NCBI RefSeq assembly: GCF_004216915.1
Contig: NZ_SGXD01000001.1
Span: 496,001 to 560,000 of the forward strand
DNA length: 64,000 bases
From: Motilibacter rhizosphaerae
GTDB taxonomy: Bacteria; Actinomycetota; Actinomycetes; Motilibacterales; Motilibacteraceae
Reading direction: 5' to 3'
Shown here: positions 33,415 through 44,514 of the stretch, one piece after another
Layout of the letters: every line of letters begins with the position of its first letter
How positions within the stretch are numbered: the stretch's first letter is position 1
Translations under genes and position numbers: made by a program
Notes under the pieces: model-generated
Told to the model about the DNA's origin: nothing
What the model saw: only the letters and a program-made list of their open reading frames with translations
Database searches by the model: none

Positions 33415-34173
33415 ATGGCGGCGCACGGCAGGGCGGGCGAGCACCCGCGCCGCTCCCCGCGCTGGCGGGCCGCGGTCCCGGTGGTCGCCGTGCTCGGCGG
33501 CCTGCTCTTCGCCACCGCCGCGCGCAGCACCGGCCCGGACCCGCGGGCCGGCAGCCGCACCGACCTCGTCGACGTCATCAGCGTCGACGAGCGCGGCGTG
33601 CTCGAGCTGACCGGACGGGTGGCAGGGCTCCAGCGCGAGGTCGAGCAGCGGGCCCGCTCGGCGGGCGGCGCGGCCGGGGCCGAGCAGCAGCGCGCGGACG
33701 CAGCCGCGGTCGCGGCCGGTGTCGCGCCGGCGCGCGGGCGCGGCCTCGTCGTCACGCTCGACGACAGTCCCCGCGACCCCGGCGACCCGGCGCTGCCCGC
33801 GGACACGCGCCCGGACGACCTCGTCGTCCACGAGCAGGACCTGCGCGGGGTCGTCAACGCCCTGTGGGCGGGCGGTGCCAGCGCGCTCGAGGTCATGGAC
33901 CAGCGCCTCACGTCCACGAGCGCCCTGCGCTGCGCCGGCAACGTGCTCACCCTGCACGGCCGGACCTACGGCCCGCCGTTCGTCGTGCGCGCCGTGGGCG
34001 ACCCGGTCAAGTTGCGGGCCGCACTGGACGAGGACCGTAGCGTGAGGATCTACCGGGAGTGGGTCGCGCGCGTCGGGCTCGGCTACGACGTGCGCGCCGC
34101 GGCGGCGCTCGCCCTCCCCGCCGCCACCGGCACCGTCGGGCTCTCGGTCGCGTCGCCGGAGCCGGTGTCGTGA
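33415..34173 (+). CDS. DUF881 family protein
   Basis: A 252-aa protein with one N-terminal transmembrane anchor (VPVVAVLGGLLFATAAR), a coiled-coil segment (VLELTGRVAGLQREVEQRAR) and a DUF881 domain marked by RGLVVTLDDSP, LVVHEQDLRGVVNALWAGGASALEVMDQRL and YGPPFVVRAVGDP. Members sit next to crgA and sortase genes in actinobacteria; function is unknown. Its stop overlaps the sortase GTG. Confidence 0.9.
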   Translation: MAAHGRAGEHPRRSPRWRAAVPVVAVLGGLLFATAARSTGPDPRAGSRTDLVDVISVDERGVLELTGRVAGLQREVEQRARSAGGAAGAEQQRADAAAVAAGVAPARGRGLVVTLDDSPRDPGDPALPADTRPDDLVVHEQDLRGVVNALWAGGASALEVMDQRLTSTSALRCAGNVLTLHGRTYGPPFVVRAVGDPVKLRAALDEDRSVRIYREWVARVGLGYDVRAAAALALPAATGTVGLSVASPEPVS

Positions 34174-34922
34174 CCGCCGCGCTCGACGCGCCGGTCGCCC
34201 CCCTCCCGCCGCCGGCCCGCCGCGGCTTCCGCGTGCTCGGCCTGCTCCTCGGCGCGCTGAGCGACGTGCTGCTCACCGCCGGGATCGTGCTCGTGGCCTT
34301 CTGCGCGTACGAGCTGTGGTGGACCAACGTGCAGTCGGCGCAGGAGCGCGACCGCACGGTCCGCCAGCTCGAGCGCAGCTGGGCGGTCGCCGGCGGTTCC
34401 TCGGGCGGCTCGGCCTCCGCCCCTGCCGCTCCCGCCTCGCGTGTGCCCGCGGGCCCCGAGCACTGGGGTCCCACGCACACCGGCACGCCGTTCGCGCTCC
34501 TCCGCATCCCGCGGCTCGGCCGCAGCTGGTCCGAGCCCCTCGTCGAGGGCGTCGAGGCGCCGCAGCTCAAGGAGGGCATCGGGCACTACGTCGGCACGGC
34601 GCTCCCGGGCCAGCTCGGCAACGTCGGGCTCGCCGGGCACCGGGCGACCAACGGCGAGCCGTTCCGCGACCTCGACCGGATGCGGGTCGGGGACCAGGTG
34701 GTGGTCGAGACCGCGACCCGCGTCTACACCTACGTCGTCATCAAGCCGTGGTACCTCGTCTCGCCGACCACGCTCGCGGTGATCGCGCCCGTGCCCGGCC
34801 ACCCCGGCGCCAGGCCCACGGAGCGGCGGCTCACGCTGACGACCTGCAACCCCCGCTGGGCCTCCACCCAGCGGCTCATCGTCGAGACCCGGCTGGTCAG
34901 CATCCGGGCAAAGGGGGCCTGA
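34170..34922 (+). CDS. Class E sortase
   Basis: A 250-aa membrane-anchored transpeptidase. An N-terminal helix (LTAGIVLVAFCAYELWW) precedes the sortase barrel. Catalytic residues expected for the family are His in LAGHRAT, Cys in TLTTCNP and Arg in STQRLIV. Class E enzymes in high-GC actinobacteria attach LPxTG-like (often LAxTG) proteins to the wall. GTG 34170 overlaps the DUF881 stop. No sorting-signal substrate was noticed in this window. Confidence 0.92.
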   Translation: MTAALDAPVAPLPPPARRGFRVLGLLLGALSDVLLTAGIVLVAFCAYELWWTNVQSAQERDRTVRQLERSWAVAGGSSGGSASAPAAPASRVPAGPEHWGPTHTGTPFALLRIPRLGRSWSEPLVEGVEAPQLKEGIGHYVGTALPGQLGNVGLAGHRATNGEPFRDLDRMRVGDQVVVETATRVYTYVVIKPWYLVSPTTLAVIAPVPGHPGARPTERRLTLTTCNPRWASTQRLIVETRLVSIRAKGA

Positions 34923-34923
34923 G

Positions 34924-35079
34924 GTGTACGCGTGGATCTGGCGCCACCTGCCCGGGCCGTGGCCGGTGCGGACCCTGCTCTCCCTCGTACTGCTGGCCGC
35001 GACGGTCGCGGTGCTCTTCACCGTGGTGTTCCCCTGGGCCGAGCAGGCCCTCCCCTTCACCCGGGTGACCGTCCACTAG
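34924..35079 (+). CDS. Small membrane protein downstream of sortase
   Basis: A 51-aa protein: WIWRHLPGPWPVRTLL, then one transmembrane helix (LVLLAATVAVLFTVVFPW) and an extracytoplasmic tail ending FTRVTVH. The GTG lies one base after the sortase stop, so it is almost certainly in the same operon. Similar small proteins are known after class E sortases, but function is not known. Confidence 0.8.
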   Translation: MYAWIWRHLPGPWPVRTLLSLVLLAATVAVLFTVVFPWAEQALPFTRVTVH

Positions 35080-35099
35080 CGGGTGGCACGATGGGGGGC

Positions 35100-35759
35100 G
35101 TGAGCGTCCGCATCCTCGTCGTCGACAACTACGACAGCTTCGTCTACAACCTCGTGCAGTACCTCGGGCAGCTCGGCGCCCGGACCGAGGTGCGGCGCAA
35201 CGACGAGGTCGAGGTGGACGAAGCGCTCGACGGCGGCTGGGACGGCGTGCTCGTCTCCCCCGGCCCCGGCACCCCCGAGCGGGCCGGAGTCTCCGTGCCC
35301 CTCGTGCGCGCCGCGCGGGAGCGGGCCGCCGCCGGGGAGCCCGCGGCGCCGCTGTTCGGCGTCTGCCTGGGCCTGCAGGCCATGGGTGTCGCGTACGGCG
35401 CGGTGGTCGACCGCGCGCCTGAGCTCCTCCACGGCAAGACCAGCCTCGTCGAGCACGACGGCGCGGGCGTGCTGGAGGGCCTCCCCACGCCGTTCACCGC
35501 GACGCGGTACCACTCGCTCGCGATCGACCCCGCGACCGTCCCCGACGCCCTCGAGGTCACCGGTTGGACCGCGGGCGGGGTCGTCATGGCGGCGCGGGCG
35601 CGCGACGCCGCGATCGAGGGCGTGCAGTTCCACCCCGAGTCGGTGCTGACCGAGGGCGGGCACCGGATGCTCGCCAACTGGCTGGTCCGCTGCGGCGACC
35701 CCGGTGCGGTCGACCGCTCAGCCGGGCTTGCGCCGGTCGTGGGACGAGCGAGCGCCTAG
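35100..35759 (+). CDS. pabA: Glutamine amidotransferase, anthranilate/aminodeoxychorismate synthase component II
   Basis: A 219-aa class I glutamine amidotransferase supplying ammonia to chorismate-using synthases. It has the VDNYDSFVYNL start, the oxyanion region SPGPGTPE, the nucleophile Cys in FGVCLGLQAMG and His/Glu in GVQFHPESVLT. Either trpG or pabA could apply; no TrpE/PabB partner lies nearby. GTG 35100 is preferred because it has a G-rich stretch directly before it; ATG 35091 is an in-frame alternative. Confidence 0.9.
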   Translation: MSVRILVVDNYDSFVYNLVQYLGQLGARTEVRRNDEVEVDEALDGGWDGVLVSPGPGTPERAGVSVPLVRAARERAAAGEPAAPLFGVCLGLQAMGVAYGAVVDRAPELLHGKTSLVEHDGAGVLEGLPTPFTATRYHSLAIDPATVPDALEVTGWTAGGVVMAARARDAAIEGVQFHPESVLTEGGHRMLANWLVRCGDPGAVDRSAGLAPVVGRASA

Positions 35760-35761
35760 CC

Positions 35762-36097
35762 GTGGCAGGCTCCCGTCGCGTCGCGCTCGGCGTCGCCGTC
35801 GTCTCGCTGGTCGTCGCGCTCGTCCTGGTCGTCGCCGGACGGCCGCGCGGGGCGCTGGTGCTGGTCGTCGAGGGCGCGGCCCTGCTCGTGGTGGTCGCGG
35901 CCCGTCAGGCAGCCGTCCCCGCCGCTCCTCCGACGGCCGCCGACGTCGCCTGGGCGGCCTCCGTGCTGGGTCAGCACGGGACCGATCCCCGCCGGCAGGC
36001 CGTGCTCGGCGTCAAGCAGCTGCGCGACGCGCGCCCGCAGCTCGGCCTGCGCCAGGCCCGCGACCTGGTCCGGGCGCTGCAGCAGCCGCCGCGCTGA
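35762..36097 (+). CDS. Small membrane protein with L7/L12-like C-terminal motif
   Basis: A 111-aa protein. Two hydrophobic helices fill residues about 6-45 (VALGVAVVSLVVALVLVVAG and ALVLVVEGAALLVVVAA). The last ~35 residues read AVLGVKQLRDARPQLGLRQARDLVRAL, closely resembling the helix-turn-helix of the ribosomal L7/L12 C-terminal domain (VKxVRExTGLGLKEAKDLVE). It starts 2 bp after the amidotransferase stop. The resemblance is by pattern; function is unknown. Confidence 0.75.
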   Translation: MAGSRRVALGVAVVSLVVALVLVVAGRPRGALVLVVEGAALLVVVAARQAAVPAAPPTAADVAWAASVLGQHGTDPRRQAVLGVKQLRDARPQLGLRQARDLVRALQQPPR

Positions 36098-36113
36098 TCC
36101 GCGGGTCCGCCGC

Positions 36114-37619
36114 TCAGCCCGCCGCGCGCTGCTGCGCGGGGACCTCGCCGCGCCGCCGGCGGCGGGTGGCCTTGTCCGCGTACATGCCGGTGTCGGCGGC
36201 CGCGATGAGCGCGTCGGCATCGAGCCCGCCGCCCGGCTGCGCGACCGCGCAGCCGACCGAGGCACCGACTCCGACGCCCGGGAGGTCCGGCAGCAGCCCG
36301 GGCCGGGAGACCAGCGCCCGGAGCCCCGCGGCGAGCTCGAGCGCCTCCCCGGTCCCGGCACCGTGCGGGAGCGGCGCCACCACGAGGAACTCGTCGCCGC
36401 CGAGCCGGGCGAGGACGTCGTCGGTCCGCGCCCACCCCCGCAGCCGGGTGGCGACGGCCACGAGCAGCTCGTCCCCGCGCAGGTGCCCGTGCAGGTCGTT
36501 GACCTGCTTGAACCCGTCGAGGTCGAGGAAGAGCACGGCCACCGGGACCCCGGAAGCAGCGGCCGCGGGCAGCAGGGCCTCGAGCCGGGCGATGGCCGTG
36601 CCCCGGCCGAGCAGCCCGGTCAGCCCGTCGTGGCTCGCGCGGTGGGCGAGCTGCGCCTCCGCCTGGGCGCGCTCCCGCGCGATCTGCGCGACGCGGGCGA
36701 GCACGAGCGGGACGACAGCGGTGGTGCCGACGAGCAGCTGCACTCCGTCGGCGGGGAGCGCGAGCAGCTGGCGCACGCCCGCGAAGAGCGGGGCGGCGCC
36801 CAGCGCGGCGCCGAGGGCCACGAGCCGCGGGGTGGTCAGCCGCTGCTCCACGGCGCGCCCCGGTGTGCCGAGGTGCACGGTCGAGGGGTGCAGCGCGGCG
36901 GCGCCGACCGCCAGGTAGCCCGCCTCGAACAGCAGGAAGACCCAGCCCGGCGGGGTGTCGGAGGTCGCCGGCGCGGTCAGCGGCCAGGCGACCTCCCCGC
37001 CGAGCGAGACCGCCGTCGCCGTCGTGAGGTACGCGAGCGAGGGCCGCGCCGCCGGGCACGTGCGCGCCAGCTGGACGAGCGCGCCCAGCGTCATGCAGAC
37101 GAGCGTGACGATGACCAGGTCGTACGCCTGGGCACCGGTCGGCACCCCCGCTGCCCGCAGCCGGGGGCTGAGCAGCACCGTCCACAGCACCCCCGACGCG
37201 ACGGCGCCGGTGATCGCGGCGTCGGTGACCCCGCCGGGGTCGTGCGTGGCGTGGCGGAGCACGACCTGGACCGCCGCGGCGAAGAACAGCAGCCAGCCGA
37301 GCGCGTTGCAGAGCAGGTCCAGGCGGCCGGCCAGTCCGGAGAGCGGGCTGCCCGCCGGCACGGTGGCGGTCGCGTTCGCGACGGTGAGCAGGACGAGGGC
37401 GAGCACCACCTGCCGCCAGAGCCGCCGCAGGTCGGGCTGGTGCAGCCGGGTGCCGGCCTCGACGAGCAGCGCGCCGACGACCGAGAGGACGACCATGCTG
37501 TCCAGGGCCGTCGCCCGCCCCGGCGACGCGGCCAGGCAGGCGGCGGCGGCCAGGGCGCCGAGCGGCAGCACGGCGTGCACAGCGCTCCTGGCGCTCCTGG
37601 CACTCCCTGGCAGGCCCAC
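36114..37619 (-). CDS. Membrane diguanylate cyclase (GGDEF)
   Basis: A 501-aa protein. About nine or ten predicted transmembrane helices occupy residues 10-320, then a GGDEF domain follows with DGLTGLLGRG, FLDLDGFKQVNDLHGH and intact LARLGGDEF. The inhibitory I-site RTDD stands five residues before GGDEF, so product feedback is likely. It should make cyclic di-GMP from two GTP. It begins 39 bp after the glycerol kinase 1 stop on the same strand, so it may be the last gene of iclR-glpK1-dgc. The N-terminal sensor was not recognised. Confidence 0.9.
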   Translation of the reverse strand: MGLPGSARSARSAVHAVLPLGALAAAACLAASPGRATALDSMVVLSVVGALLVEAGTRLHQPDLRRLWRQVVLALVLLTVANATATVPAGSPLSGLAGRLDLLCNALGWLLFFAAAVQVVLRHATHDPGGVTDAAITGAVASGVLWTVLLSPRLRAAGVPTGAQAYDLVIVTLVCMTLGALVQLARTCPAARPSLAYLTTATAVSLGGEVAWPLTAPATSDTPPGWVFLLFEAGYLAVGAAALHPSTVHLGTPGRAVEQRLTTPRLVALGAALGAAPLFAGVRQLLALPADGVQLLVGTTAVVPLVLARVAQIARERAQAEAQLAHRASHDGLTGLLGRGTAIARLEALLPAAAASGVPVAVLFLDLDGFKQVNDLHGHLRGDELLVAVATRLRGWARTDDVLARLGGDEFLVVAPLPHGAGTGEALELAAGLRALVSRPGLLPDLPGVGVGASVGCAVAQPGGGLDADALIAAADTGMYADKATRRRRRGEVPAQQRAAG

Positions 37620-37658
37620 GGCCCTGCTATCGGCAGGTCGGTGCCGGGACTTGCGCGA

Positions 37659-39161
37659 CTACGTGCGGATCCAGTCGAACGTGCGCTCGACCGCGCGCTT
37701 CCAGTCGGCGTACTCCTCCTCGCGGCGCTCGGGCGCCATGCCCGGCACCCACTGCGCGGCCCGGTGCCAGTTGCGCCGGAGCACGCCGAGGTCGGGCCAG
37801 AAGCCGATCGCCAGGCCGGCGGCGTACGCCGCTCCCAGCGAGACGGTCTCCGCCACCAGCGGGCGGACGACCGGGACGTCGAGGACGTCGGCGAGGAACT
37901 GCATCAGCAGGTTGTCCGCGGTCATGCCCCCGTCGACGCGCAGGGTGGTCAGCGGGATCCCCGAGTCGGCGTTCATCGCCTCGACGACGTCGCGCGTCTG
38001 CCAGCCCGTCGCCTCCAGCACCGCCCGGGCGAGGTGGCCCTTGGTGATGTACGACGTGAGCCCGACGATGATGCCGCGCGCCTCTGAGCGCCAGTACGGC
38101 GCGAACAGCCCCGAGAACGCCGGCACGATGTAGCACCCGCCGTTGTCCTCGACGGTGCGGGCGAGGGTCTCGATCTCCGCGGCGCTGCTGATGAGGCCCA
38201 GCCCGTCGCGGAACCACTGGACCAGCGAGCCGGTGATGGCGATCGAGCCCTCCAGCGCGTACGCCGCCGGCTGGCCCGCGATCTGGTAGCCGACCGTCGT
38301 CAGCAGCCCGTGGCTGGAGGGCACGGGCTCGGTGCCGGTGTTGACGAGCAGGAAGCTGCCGGTGCCGTACGTGCACTTCGCCTCGCCCGGCGAGAAGCAG
38401 GTCTGGCCGAAGAGCGCGGCCTGCTGGTCGCCCAGCGCAGCGGCGATGGGCACGCCCGGCAGGACGGTCCGGGCCTCGCCGTAGACCTCGACCGACGGGC
38501 GGATCTCCGGGAGCATCGCGCGCGGCACGCCGAAGTGGTCGAGCAGCACGTCGTCCCAGGCCAGCGTGCGCAGGTCCATGAGCAGCGAGCGGCTCGCGTT
38601 GGTCACGTCGGTGATGTGGAGCCCGCCGTCCGGGCCGCCGGTGAGGTTCCAGACGAGCCAGCTCTCGACCGTCCCGGCGATCACCTCGCCCGCCTCGGCC
38701 CGGGCGCGCAGACGGGGGTCCTGGTCGAGCATCCAGCGCAGCTTGGGCGCGGTGAAGTACGGCGAGACCGGCAGCCCGCACCGGTCGCGGAACCGGTCGT
38801 GGCCCTCCTCGCCGGAGAGCTCCTCGACGAGCTGCGCGGTGCGGGTGTCCTGCCACACGATCGCCCGGCTCACGGGGACGCCGGTCGCGCGGTCCCACAC
38901 GACGACGGTCTCGCGCTGGTTCGCGATGCCGATCGCCGCCACCTGCTCCGGGCCGGCGCCGACGCGGCGCAGCACCTCGGGCGCGAGGCGGGTGAGGTTG
39001 CGCCAGATCTCCGTGGCGTCGTGCTCCACCCAGCCGGGTTGGGGGTACCACTGCTTGTGCTCGCGCTGCGCGACGTCGACGAGCCGGCCGTTGCTGTCGA
39101 ACAGGATGCAGCGGGTCGACGTCGTGCCCTGGTCGATGGCCATGACGTAGCGCTCGCTCAT
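37659..39161 (-). CDS. glpK: Glycerol kinase (paralogue 1)
   Basis: A 500-aa FGGY-family kinase making glycerol 3-phosphate. Motifs: [15 protein letters not shown] (ATP site), [51 protein letters not shown] and [18 protein letters not shown] 39161 is internal to a longer open frame and is fixed by homology to the family N-terminus. It follows iclR by 28 bp on the minus strand. A second kinase at 41038-42555 has the same motifs but clearly different sequence, so the two are diverged paralogues. Confidence 0.95.
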   Translation of the reverse strand: MSERYVMAIDQGTTSTRCILFDSNGRLVDVAQREHKQWYPQPGWVEHDATEIWRNLTRLAPEVLRRVGAGPEQVAAIGIANQRETVVVWDRATGVPVSRAIVWQDTRTAQLVEELSGEEGHDRFRDRCGLPVSPYFTAPKLRWMLDQDPRLRARAEAGEVIAGTVESWLVWNLTGGPDGGLHITDVTNASRSLLMDLRTLAWDDVLLDHFGVPRAMLPEIRPSVEVYGEARTVLPGVPIAAALGDQQAALFGQTCFSPGEAKCTYGTGSFLLVNTGTEPVPSSHGLLTTVGYQIAGQPAAYALEGSIAITGSLVQWFRDGLGLISSAAEIETLARTVEDNGGCYIVPAFSGLFAPYWRSEARGIIVGLTSYITKGHLARAVLEATGWQTRDVVEAMNADSGIPLTTLRVDGGMTADNLLMQFLADVLDVPVVRPLVAETVSLGAAYAAGLAIGFWPDLGVLRRNWHRAAQWVPGMAPERREEEYADWKRAVERTFDWIRT

Positions 39162-39189
39162 CCCCGCACCGCCGCTCACCACCTCGACA

Positions 39190-39951
39190 TCACCATCTGG
39201 GCGCACCGAGGTCGCGCGAGACGTTGCGGGCGGCGTCGCGCACGAGCGTGACGAGCCGGGCGTGCGGGTGCCCCGAGCCGTCGCAGACGCGCTCGACCGC
39301 GCCGCGGATCCCGATCGCGCCGACCACCAGGCCGCCGCTGCCCCGGATGGGCGCGGCGACGCCCGCCTCGCCCGCGGTGCCCTCCTCGACCTCGAGGGCC
39401 CAGCCGTGCTCCCGGACCTCGCCCAGCACCCTGCCCAGGGCGCGGCGCGAGGTGATGGTCCGCGCGGCGTACGCCTCGAGCGCGTCGGGCAGCGTCGTGC
39501 CGCCCGCGCTGAACGCGAGCAGCACCTTCCCGAGCGCGGTCGCGTGGAGCGGGAGAAGGGCGCCGACGTCGAGCACCTGGAGCGAGTCGTCGGGGCGGAA
39601 GACGTGGTGCACGACGAGCACGCGGCCGTCCAGCGGGGTGCCGATGCGCACGGCCTCCCCGCTGCGCGAGGCGAGCGGGTCGGCCCAGTTGATGGCCCGC
39701 GAGCGCAGCTCGTTGACGTCGAGGTAGCTCGTGCCGAGGTGGAGGAGCGCGGCGCCCAGCTGGTACTTCCCCGTCGTCGTGCTCTGCTCGACGAAGCCGA
39801 CCTGCTCGAGCGTGCGGAGCAGCCCGTGCGCCGTGCTCTTCGCCAGCCCCAGCGTGCTCGCGACCTCCGCGACGCCGAGCCGGCCCTGCCCTGCCGCCAG
39901 CAGCCGCAGGATCGCTGCGGCGCGCTCGACGGACTGCACGGCACCGGGCAC
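39190..39951 (-). CDS. IclR family transcriptional regulator (glycerol-linked)
   Basis: A 253-aa regulator. The N-terminal winged helix runs through [49 protein letters not shown], and the C-terminal effector domain includes [15 protein letters not shown] and [19 protein letters not shown]. It sits divergently from glpF-glpK2-glpD and directly before glpK1, like GylR of Streptomyces, so it most likely controls glycerol use in response to a glycerol metabolite. A near-palindromic site lies in the divergent gap. Confidence 0.93.
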   Translation of the reverse strand: MPGAVQSVERAAAILRLLAAGQGRLGVAEVASTLGLAKSTAHGLLRTLEQVGFVEQSTTTGKYQLGAALLHLGTSYLDVNELRSRAINWADPLASRSGEAVRIGTPLDGRVLVVHHVFRPDDSLQVLDVGALLPLHATALGKVLLAFSAGGTTLPDALEAYAARTITSRRALGRVLGEVREHGWALEVEEGTAGEAGVAAPIRGSGGLVVGAIGIRGAVERVCDGSGHPHARLVTLVRDAARNVSRDLGAPRW

Positions 39952-39996
39952 GCCCGCACCCTATGCCCGGCGCGGCCGAGGACCAACGGCGCGAAT

Positions 39997-40015
39997 CGTG
40001 CGACATCGTCGTACG
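39997..40015. promoter_or_regulatory. Predicted IclR operator
   Basis: CGTGCGAC (39997-40004), ATC spacer and GTCGTACG (40008-40015) form an inverted repeat with one mismatch, 8 bp upstream of the -35 box of the glpF promoter and 46 bp from the iclR start. Confidence 0.55.
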
Positions 40016-40023
40016 CCGTCCCG

Positions 40024-40052
40024 TTGACCAGCGCGGCAGGCCTTCCTAGCGT
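40024..40052 (+). promoter_or_regulatory. Predicted glpF operon promoter
   Basis: TTGACC (40024-40029), a 17-bp spacer and TAGCGT (40047-40052): the best -35/-10 pair seen in the window. The leader to glpF would be about 45 nt. Confidence 0.7.
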
Positions 40053-40102
40053 CGGGAGCAGACGCCAGGGCACGGGCCCGGGCACCTCGACGTGGAGGAC
40101 CC

Positions 40103-41005
40103 ATGGCACTACGCAGACCGACGGGGATGGTGGGGGAGCTCGCCGCGGAGTTCGCGGGGACGATGATCCTCGTCCTGTTCGGGACGGCCGTCGTCGCGCA
40201 GGTGGTCGCCGGGGGGATCGGAGACCACGACAGCATCACCTGGGCCTGGGGCTTCGGCGTCATGCTCGGCGTGTACGTCGCGGCGCGCATCTCCGGCGCC
40301 CACCTCAACCCGGCCGTCAGCGTCGCGCTCGCGACGTTCGGGAAGTTCGAGTGGCGCAAGGTGGCGCCGTACGCCGCCGCCCAGACCGCGGGCGCGTTCG
40401 TCGCCGCCCTGCTGGTGCGCTGGAACTACACCGAGGTCATCGGGAAGTACGACCCCGGCCACACCGTCAAGTCGCAGGGCATCTTCTCGACGCTGCCGGG
40501 CAACGGCGGGCTCCCGGTCCACGAGTGGGGCGCGTTCCGCGACCAGGTCATCGGCACCGCGATCCTGCTCTTCCTCATCGCGGCGCTCTCCGACGTGCGG
40601 AACATGCCGCCCATGAGCAACCTCGCTCCGGTCGTCGTCGGCCTCGTCGTCGTCGCCATCGGCATGGCGTGGGGCACGGACGCCGGCTACGCCATCAACC
40701 CCGCCCGCGACTTCGGCCCGCGGCTCGCCTCGTGGCTGACCGGCTACGGATCGGCCTGGAAGGACCAGTACGGCAACGTCTACTTCTACATCCCGATCAT
40801 CGCCCCGCTCATCGGCGGCGTGATCGGGATGGGGCTCTACGAGGGGCTCGTCGGGCGCTTCATGCCCGCGACGCCCGGCGATGCGCAGGAGGAGGGCCGC
40901 GTCCCCACCACGGACCCCGCGGCCGAGCAGCAGCTCGCCCCCGGTGACCCGCGGGCCGACATGAGCGGCATCGAGCTCCCGCGCGGCGACTACCAGCGCC
41001 ACTGA
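40103..41005 (+). CDS. glpF: Glycerol uptake facilitator (MIP/aquaglyceroporin)
   Basis: A 300-aa channel of the MIP family with six helices and both pore NPA-type loops: [12 protein letters not shown] and [12 protein letters not shown]. The conserved Asp after the second loop (NPARD) marks an aquaglyceroporin. An acidic, glutamine-rich cytoplasmic tail of about 50 residues follows the last helix. ATG 40103 has GGAGG upstream. First gene of glpF-glpK2-glpD. Confidence 0.94.
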   Translation: MALRRPTGMVGELAAEFAGTMILVLFGTAVVAQVVAGGIGDHDSITWAWGFGVMLGVYVAARISGAHLNPAVSVALATFGKFEWRKVAPYAAAQTAGAFVAALLVRWNYTEVIGKYDPGHTVKSQGIFSTLPGNGGLPVHEWGAFRDQVIGTAILLFLIAALSDVRNMPPMSNLAPVVVGLVVVAIGMAWGTDAGYAINPARDFGPRLASWLTGYGSAWKDQYGNVYFYIPIIAPLIGGVIGMGLYEGLVGRFMPATPGDAQEEGRVPTTDPAAEQQLAPGDPRADMSGIELPRGDYQRH

Positions 41006-41037
41006 CCGCACACCCACTGAGCAGGAAGGACTTCTCC

Positions 41038-42555
41038 ATGGCGGACTTCGTCGGTGCGGTCGACCAGGGCACCACGAGCACGCGGTTCATGATCTTCGAC
41101 AAGGGCGGCAACGAGATCGCCCGCCACCAGCTCGAGCACGAGCAGATCCTCCCGCAGCAGGGCTGGGTCGAGCACAACCCCATCGAGATCTGGGAGCGGA
41201 CCAAGACGGTCATCGGGACCGCCCTCGGCACCGCGAACCTCCAGGCCAGCGACCTCGCCGCGCTGGGGATCACCAACCAGCGCGAGACAGCGGTCGTGTG
41301 GGACCGGAAGACCGGCCGGCCGTACTACAACGCGATCGTCTGGCAGGACACGCGGACCGACCGCATCGCGAGCGCGCTGGACCGGTCGGGGAAGGGCGAC
41401 GTCATCCGGCAGAAGGCAGGACTGCCGCCGGCGACGTACTTCTCGGCGGGGAAGGTCCAGTGGATCCTCGAGAACGTCGACGGGGTGCGCGAGGCGGCCG
41501 AGCGCGGCGACGCCATCTTCGGCAACACCGACAGCTGGCTGCTGTGGAACCTCACCGGCGGGACCGACGGCGGCGTCCACGTCACCGACGTGACCAACGC
41601 GAGCCGCACGATGCTGATGAACCTCGAGACCCTCGACTGGGACGAGGAGCTGCTGGGGCTGTTCGGGATCCCGCGCTCGATGCTGCCCGAGATCAAGCCG
41701 TCGTCGCTGCCCTCGGGCTACGGCACCACGCGCGCCAACGGTCCGCTGCGCGGCGAGGTCCCGCTCACCGGGGCCGCCGGTGACCAGCAGGCCGCGATGA
41801 TCGGACAGGTGTGCTTCTCTCCCGGCGAGGCGAAGAACACCTACGGCACCGGCAACTTCCTCCTGCTCAACACCGGGGAGGAGCTGGTCCGCAGCAAGAA
41901 CGGCCTGCTGACGACCGTCTGCTACCAGCTCGGCGACGCCAAGCCGGTGTACGCCCTCGAGGGCTCGATCGCGGTGACCGGCTCCGCCGTGCAGTGGCTG
42001 CGCGACCAGCTCGGCATCATCCGCAACGCCGGCGAGTCCGAGTCCCTGGCCCGCCAGGTCGAGGACAGCGGCGGCGTCTACTTCGTGCCGGCGTTCTCCG
42101 GGCTGTTCGCGCCGTACTGGCGCTCCGACGCGCGCGGCGCGATCGTCGGGCTCTCGCGCTACAACACCAACGCCCACATCGCCCGGGCGACGCTCGAGTC
42201 GATCTGCTACCAGACCCGCGACGTCGTCGAGGCGATGGAGCAGGACTCCGGCGTCCACCTCGACGTGCTCCGCGTTGACGGCGGGATCACCGTCAACGAG
42301 CTCTGCATGCAGATCCAGGCCGACGTCCTCGGCGTCCCGGTCTCCCGTCCCGTCGTCGCCGAGACGACGGCGCTGGGTGCCGCGTACGCCGCCGGCCTCG
42401 CGGTCGGGTTCTGGAGCTCGCAGGACGACCTGCGGCAGAACTGGAACGAGAGCAAGCGCTGGTCGCCGGACTGGAGCGAGGAGCAGCGCGACACGGGGTA
42501 CCAGAAGTGGAAGAAGGCCGTCGAGCGGACGTTGGACTGGGTGGACGTCGACTGA
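41038..42555 (+). CDS. glpK: Glycerol kinase (paralogue 2)
   Basis: A 505-aa FGGY kinase. Motifs: [69 protein letters not shown] and [15 protein letters not shown]. It starts 32 bp after glpF with AGGAAGGA upstream and is followed by glpD, so uptake, phosphorylation and oxidation of glycerol are encoded together. Confidence 0.96.
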   Translation: MADFVGAVDQGTTSTRFMIFDKGGNEIARHQLEHEQILPQQGWVEHNPIEIWERTKTVIGTALGTANLQASDLAALGITNQRETAVVWDRKTGRPYYNAIVWQDTRTDRIASALDRSGKGDVIRQKAGLPPATYFSAGKVQWILENVDGVREAAERGDAIFGNTDSWLLWNLTGGTDGGVHVTDVTNASRTMLMNLETLDWDEELLGLFGIPRSMLPEIKPSSLPSGYGTTRANGPLRGEVPLTGAAGDQQAAMIGQVCFSPGEAKNTYGTGNFLLLNTGEELVRSKNGLLTTVCYQLGDAKPVYALEGSIAVTGSAVQWLRDQLGIIRNAGESESLARQVEDSGGVYFVPAFSGLFAPYWRSDARGAIVGLSRYNTNAHIARATLESICYQTRDVVEAMEQDSGVHLDVLRVDGGITVNELCMQIQADVLGVPVSRPVVAETTALGAAYAAGLAVGFWSSQDDLRQNWNESKRWSPDWSEEQRDTGYQKWKKAVERTLDWVDVD

Positions 42556-42702
42556 CCGTCACCGCCACCCGTCGGGGACGGGCAGGGCGCCGGTCATCCC
42601 CGCCCTGCCCGCCCCCGGTCGCACGACCCGCCCGCACCACCGACGACACGACGCACGACACGACGCACGGCACGAAGACCTAGGACAGCAAGGAGTCCTC
42701 CT

Positions 42703-44493
<1,791 letters not shown>

Positions 44494-44514
44494 GCGCCCT
44501 CCTGGCCTGGCCTC

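Noticed and set aside
39162-40109. Glycerol kinase 1 extended to 816 residues
   Set aside because: The upstream part overlaps iclR out of frame and is low-complexity; the FGGY motif begins four residues after ATG 39161.
42600-42702. Short ACGACGCACG repeats before glpD considered as a possible CRISPR or regulatory array
   Set aside because: Units are only about 10 bp, irregular and without spacers; too little to call a functional element.
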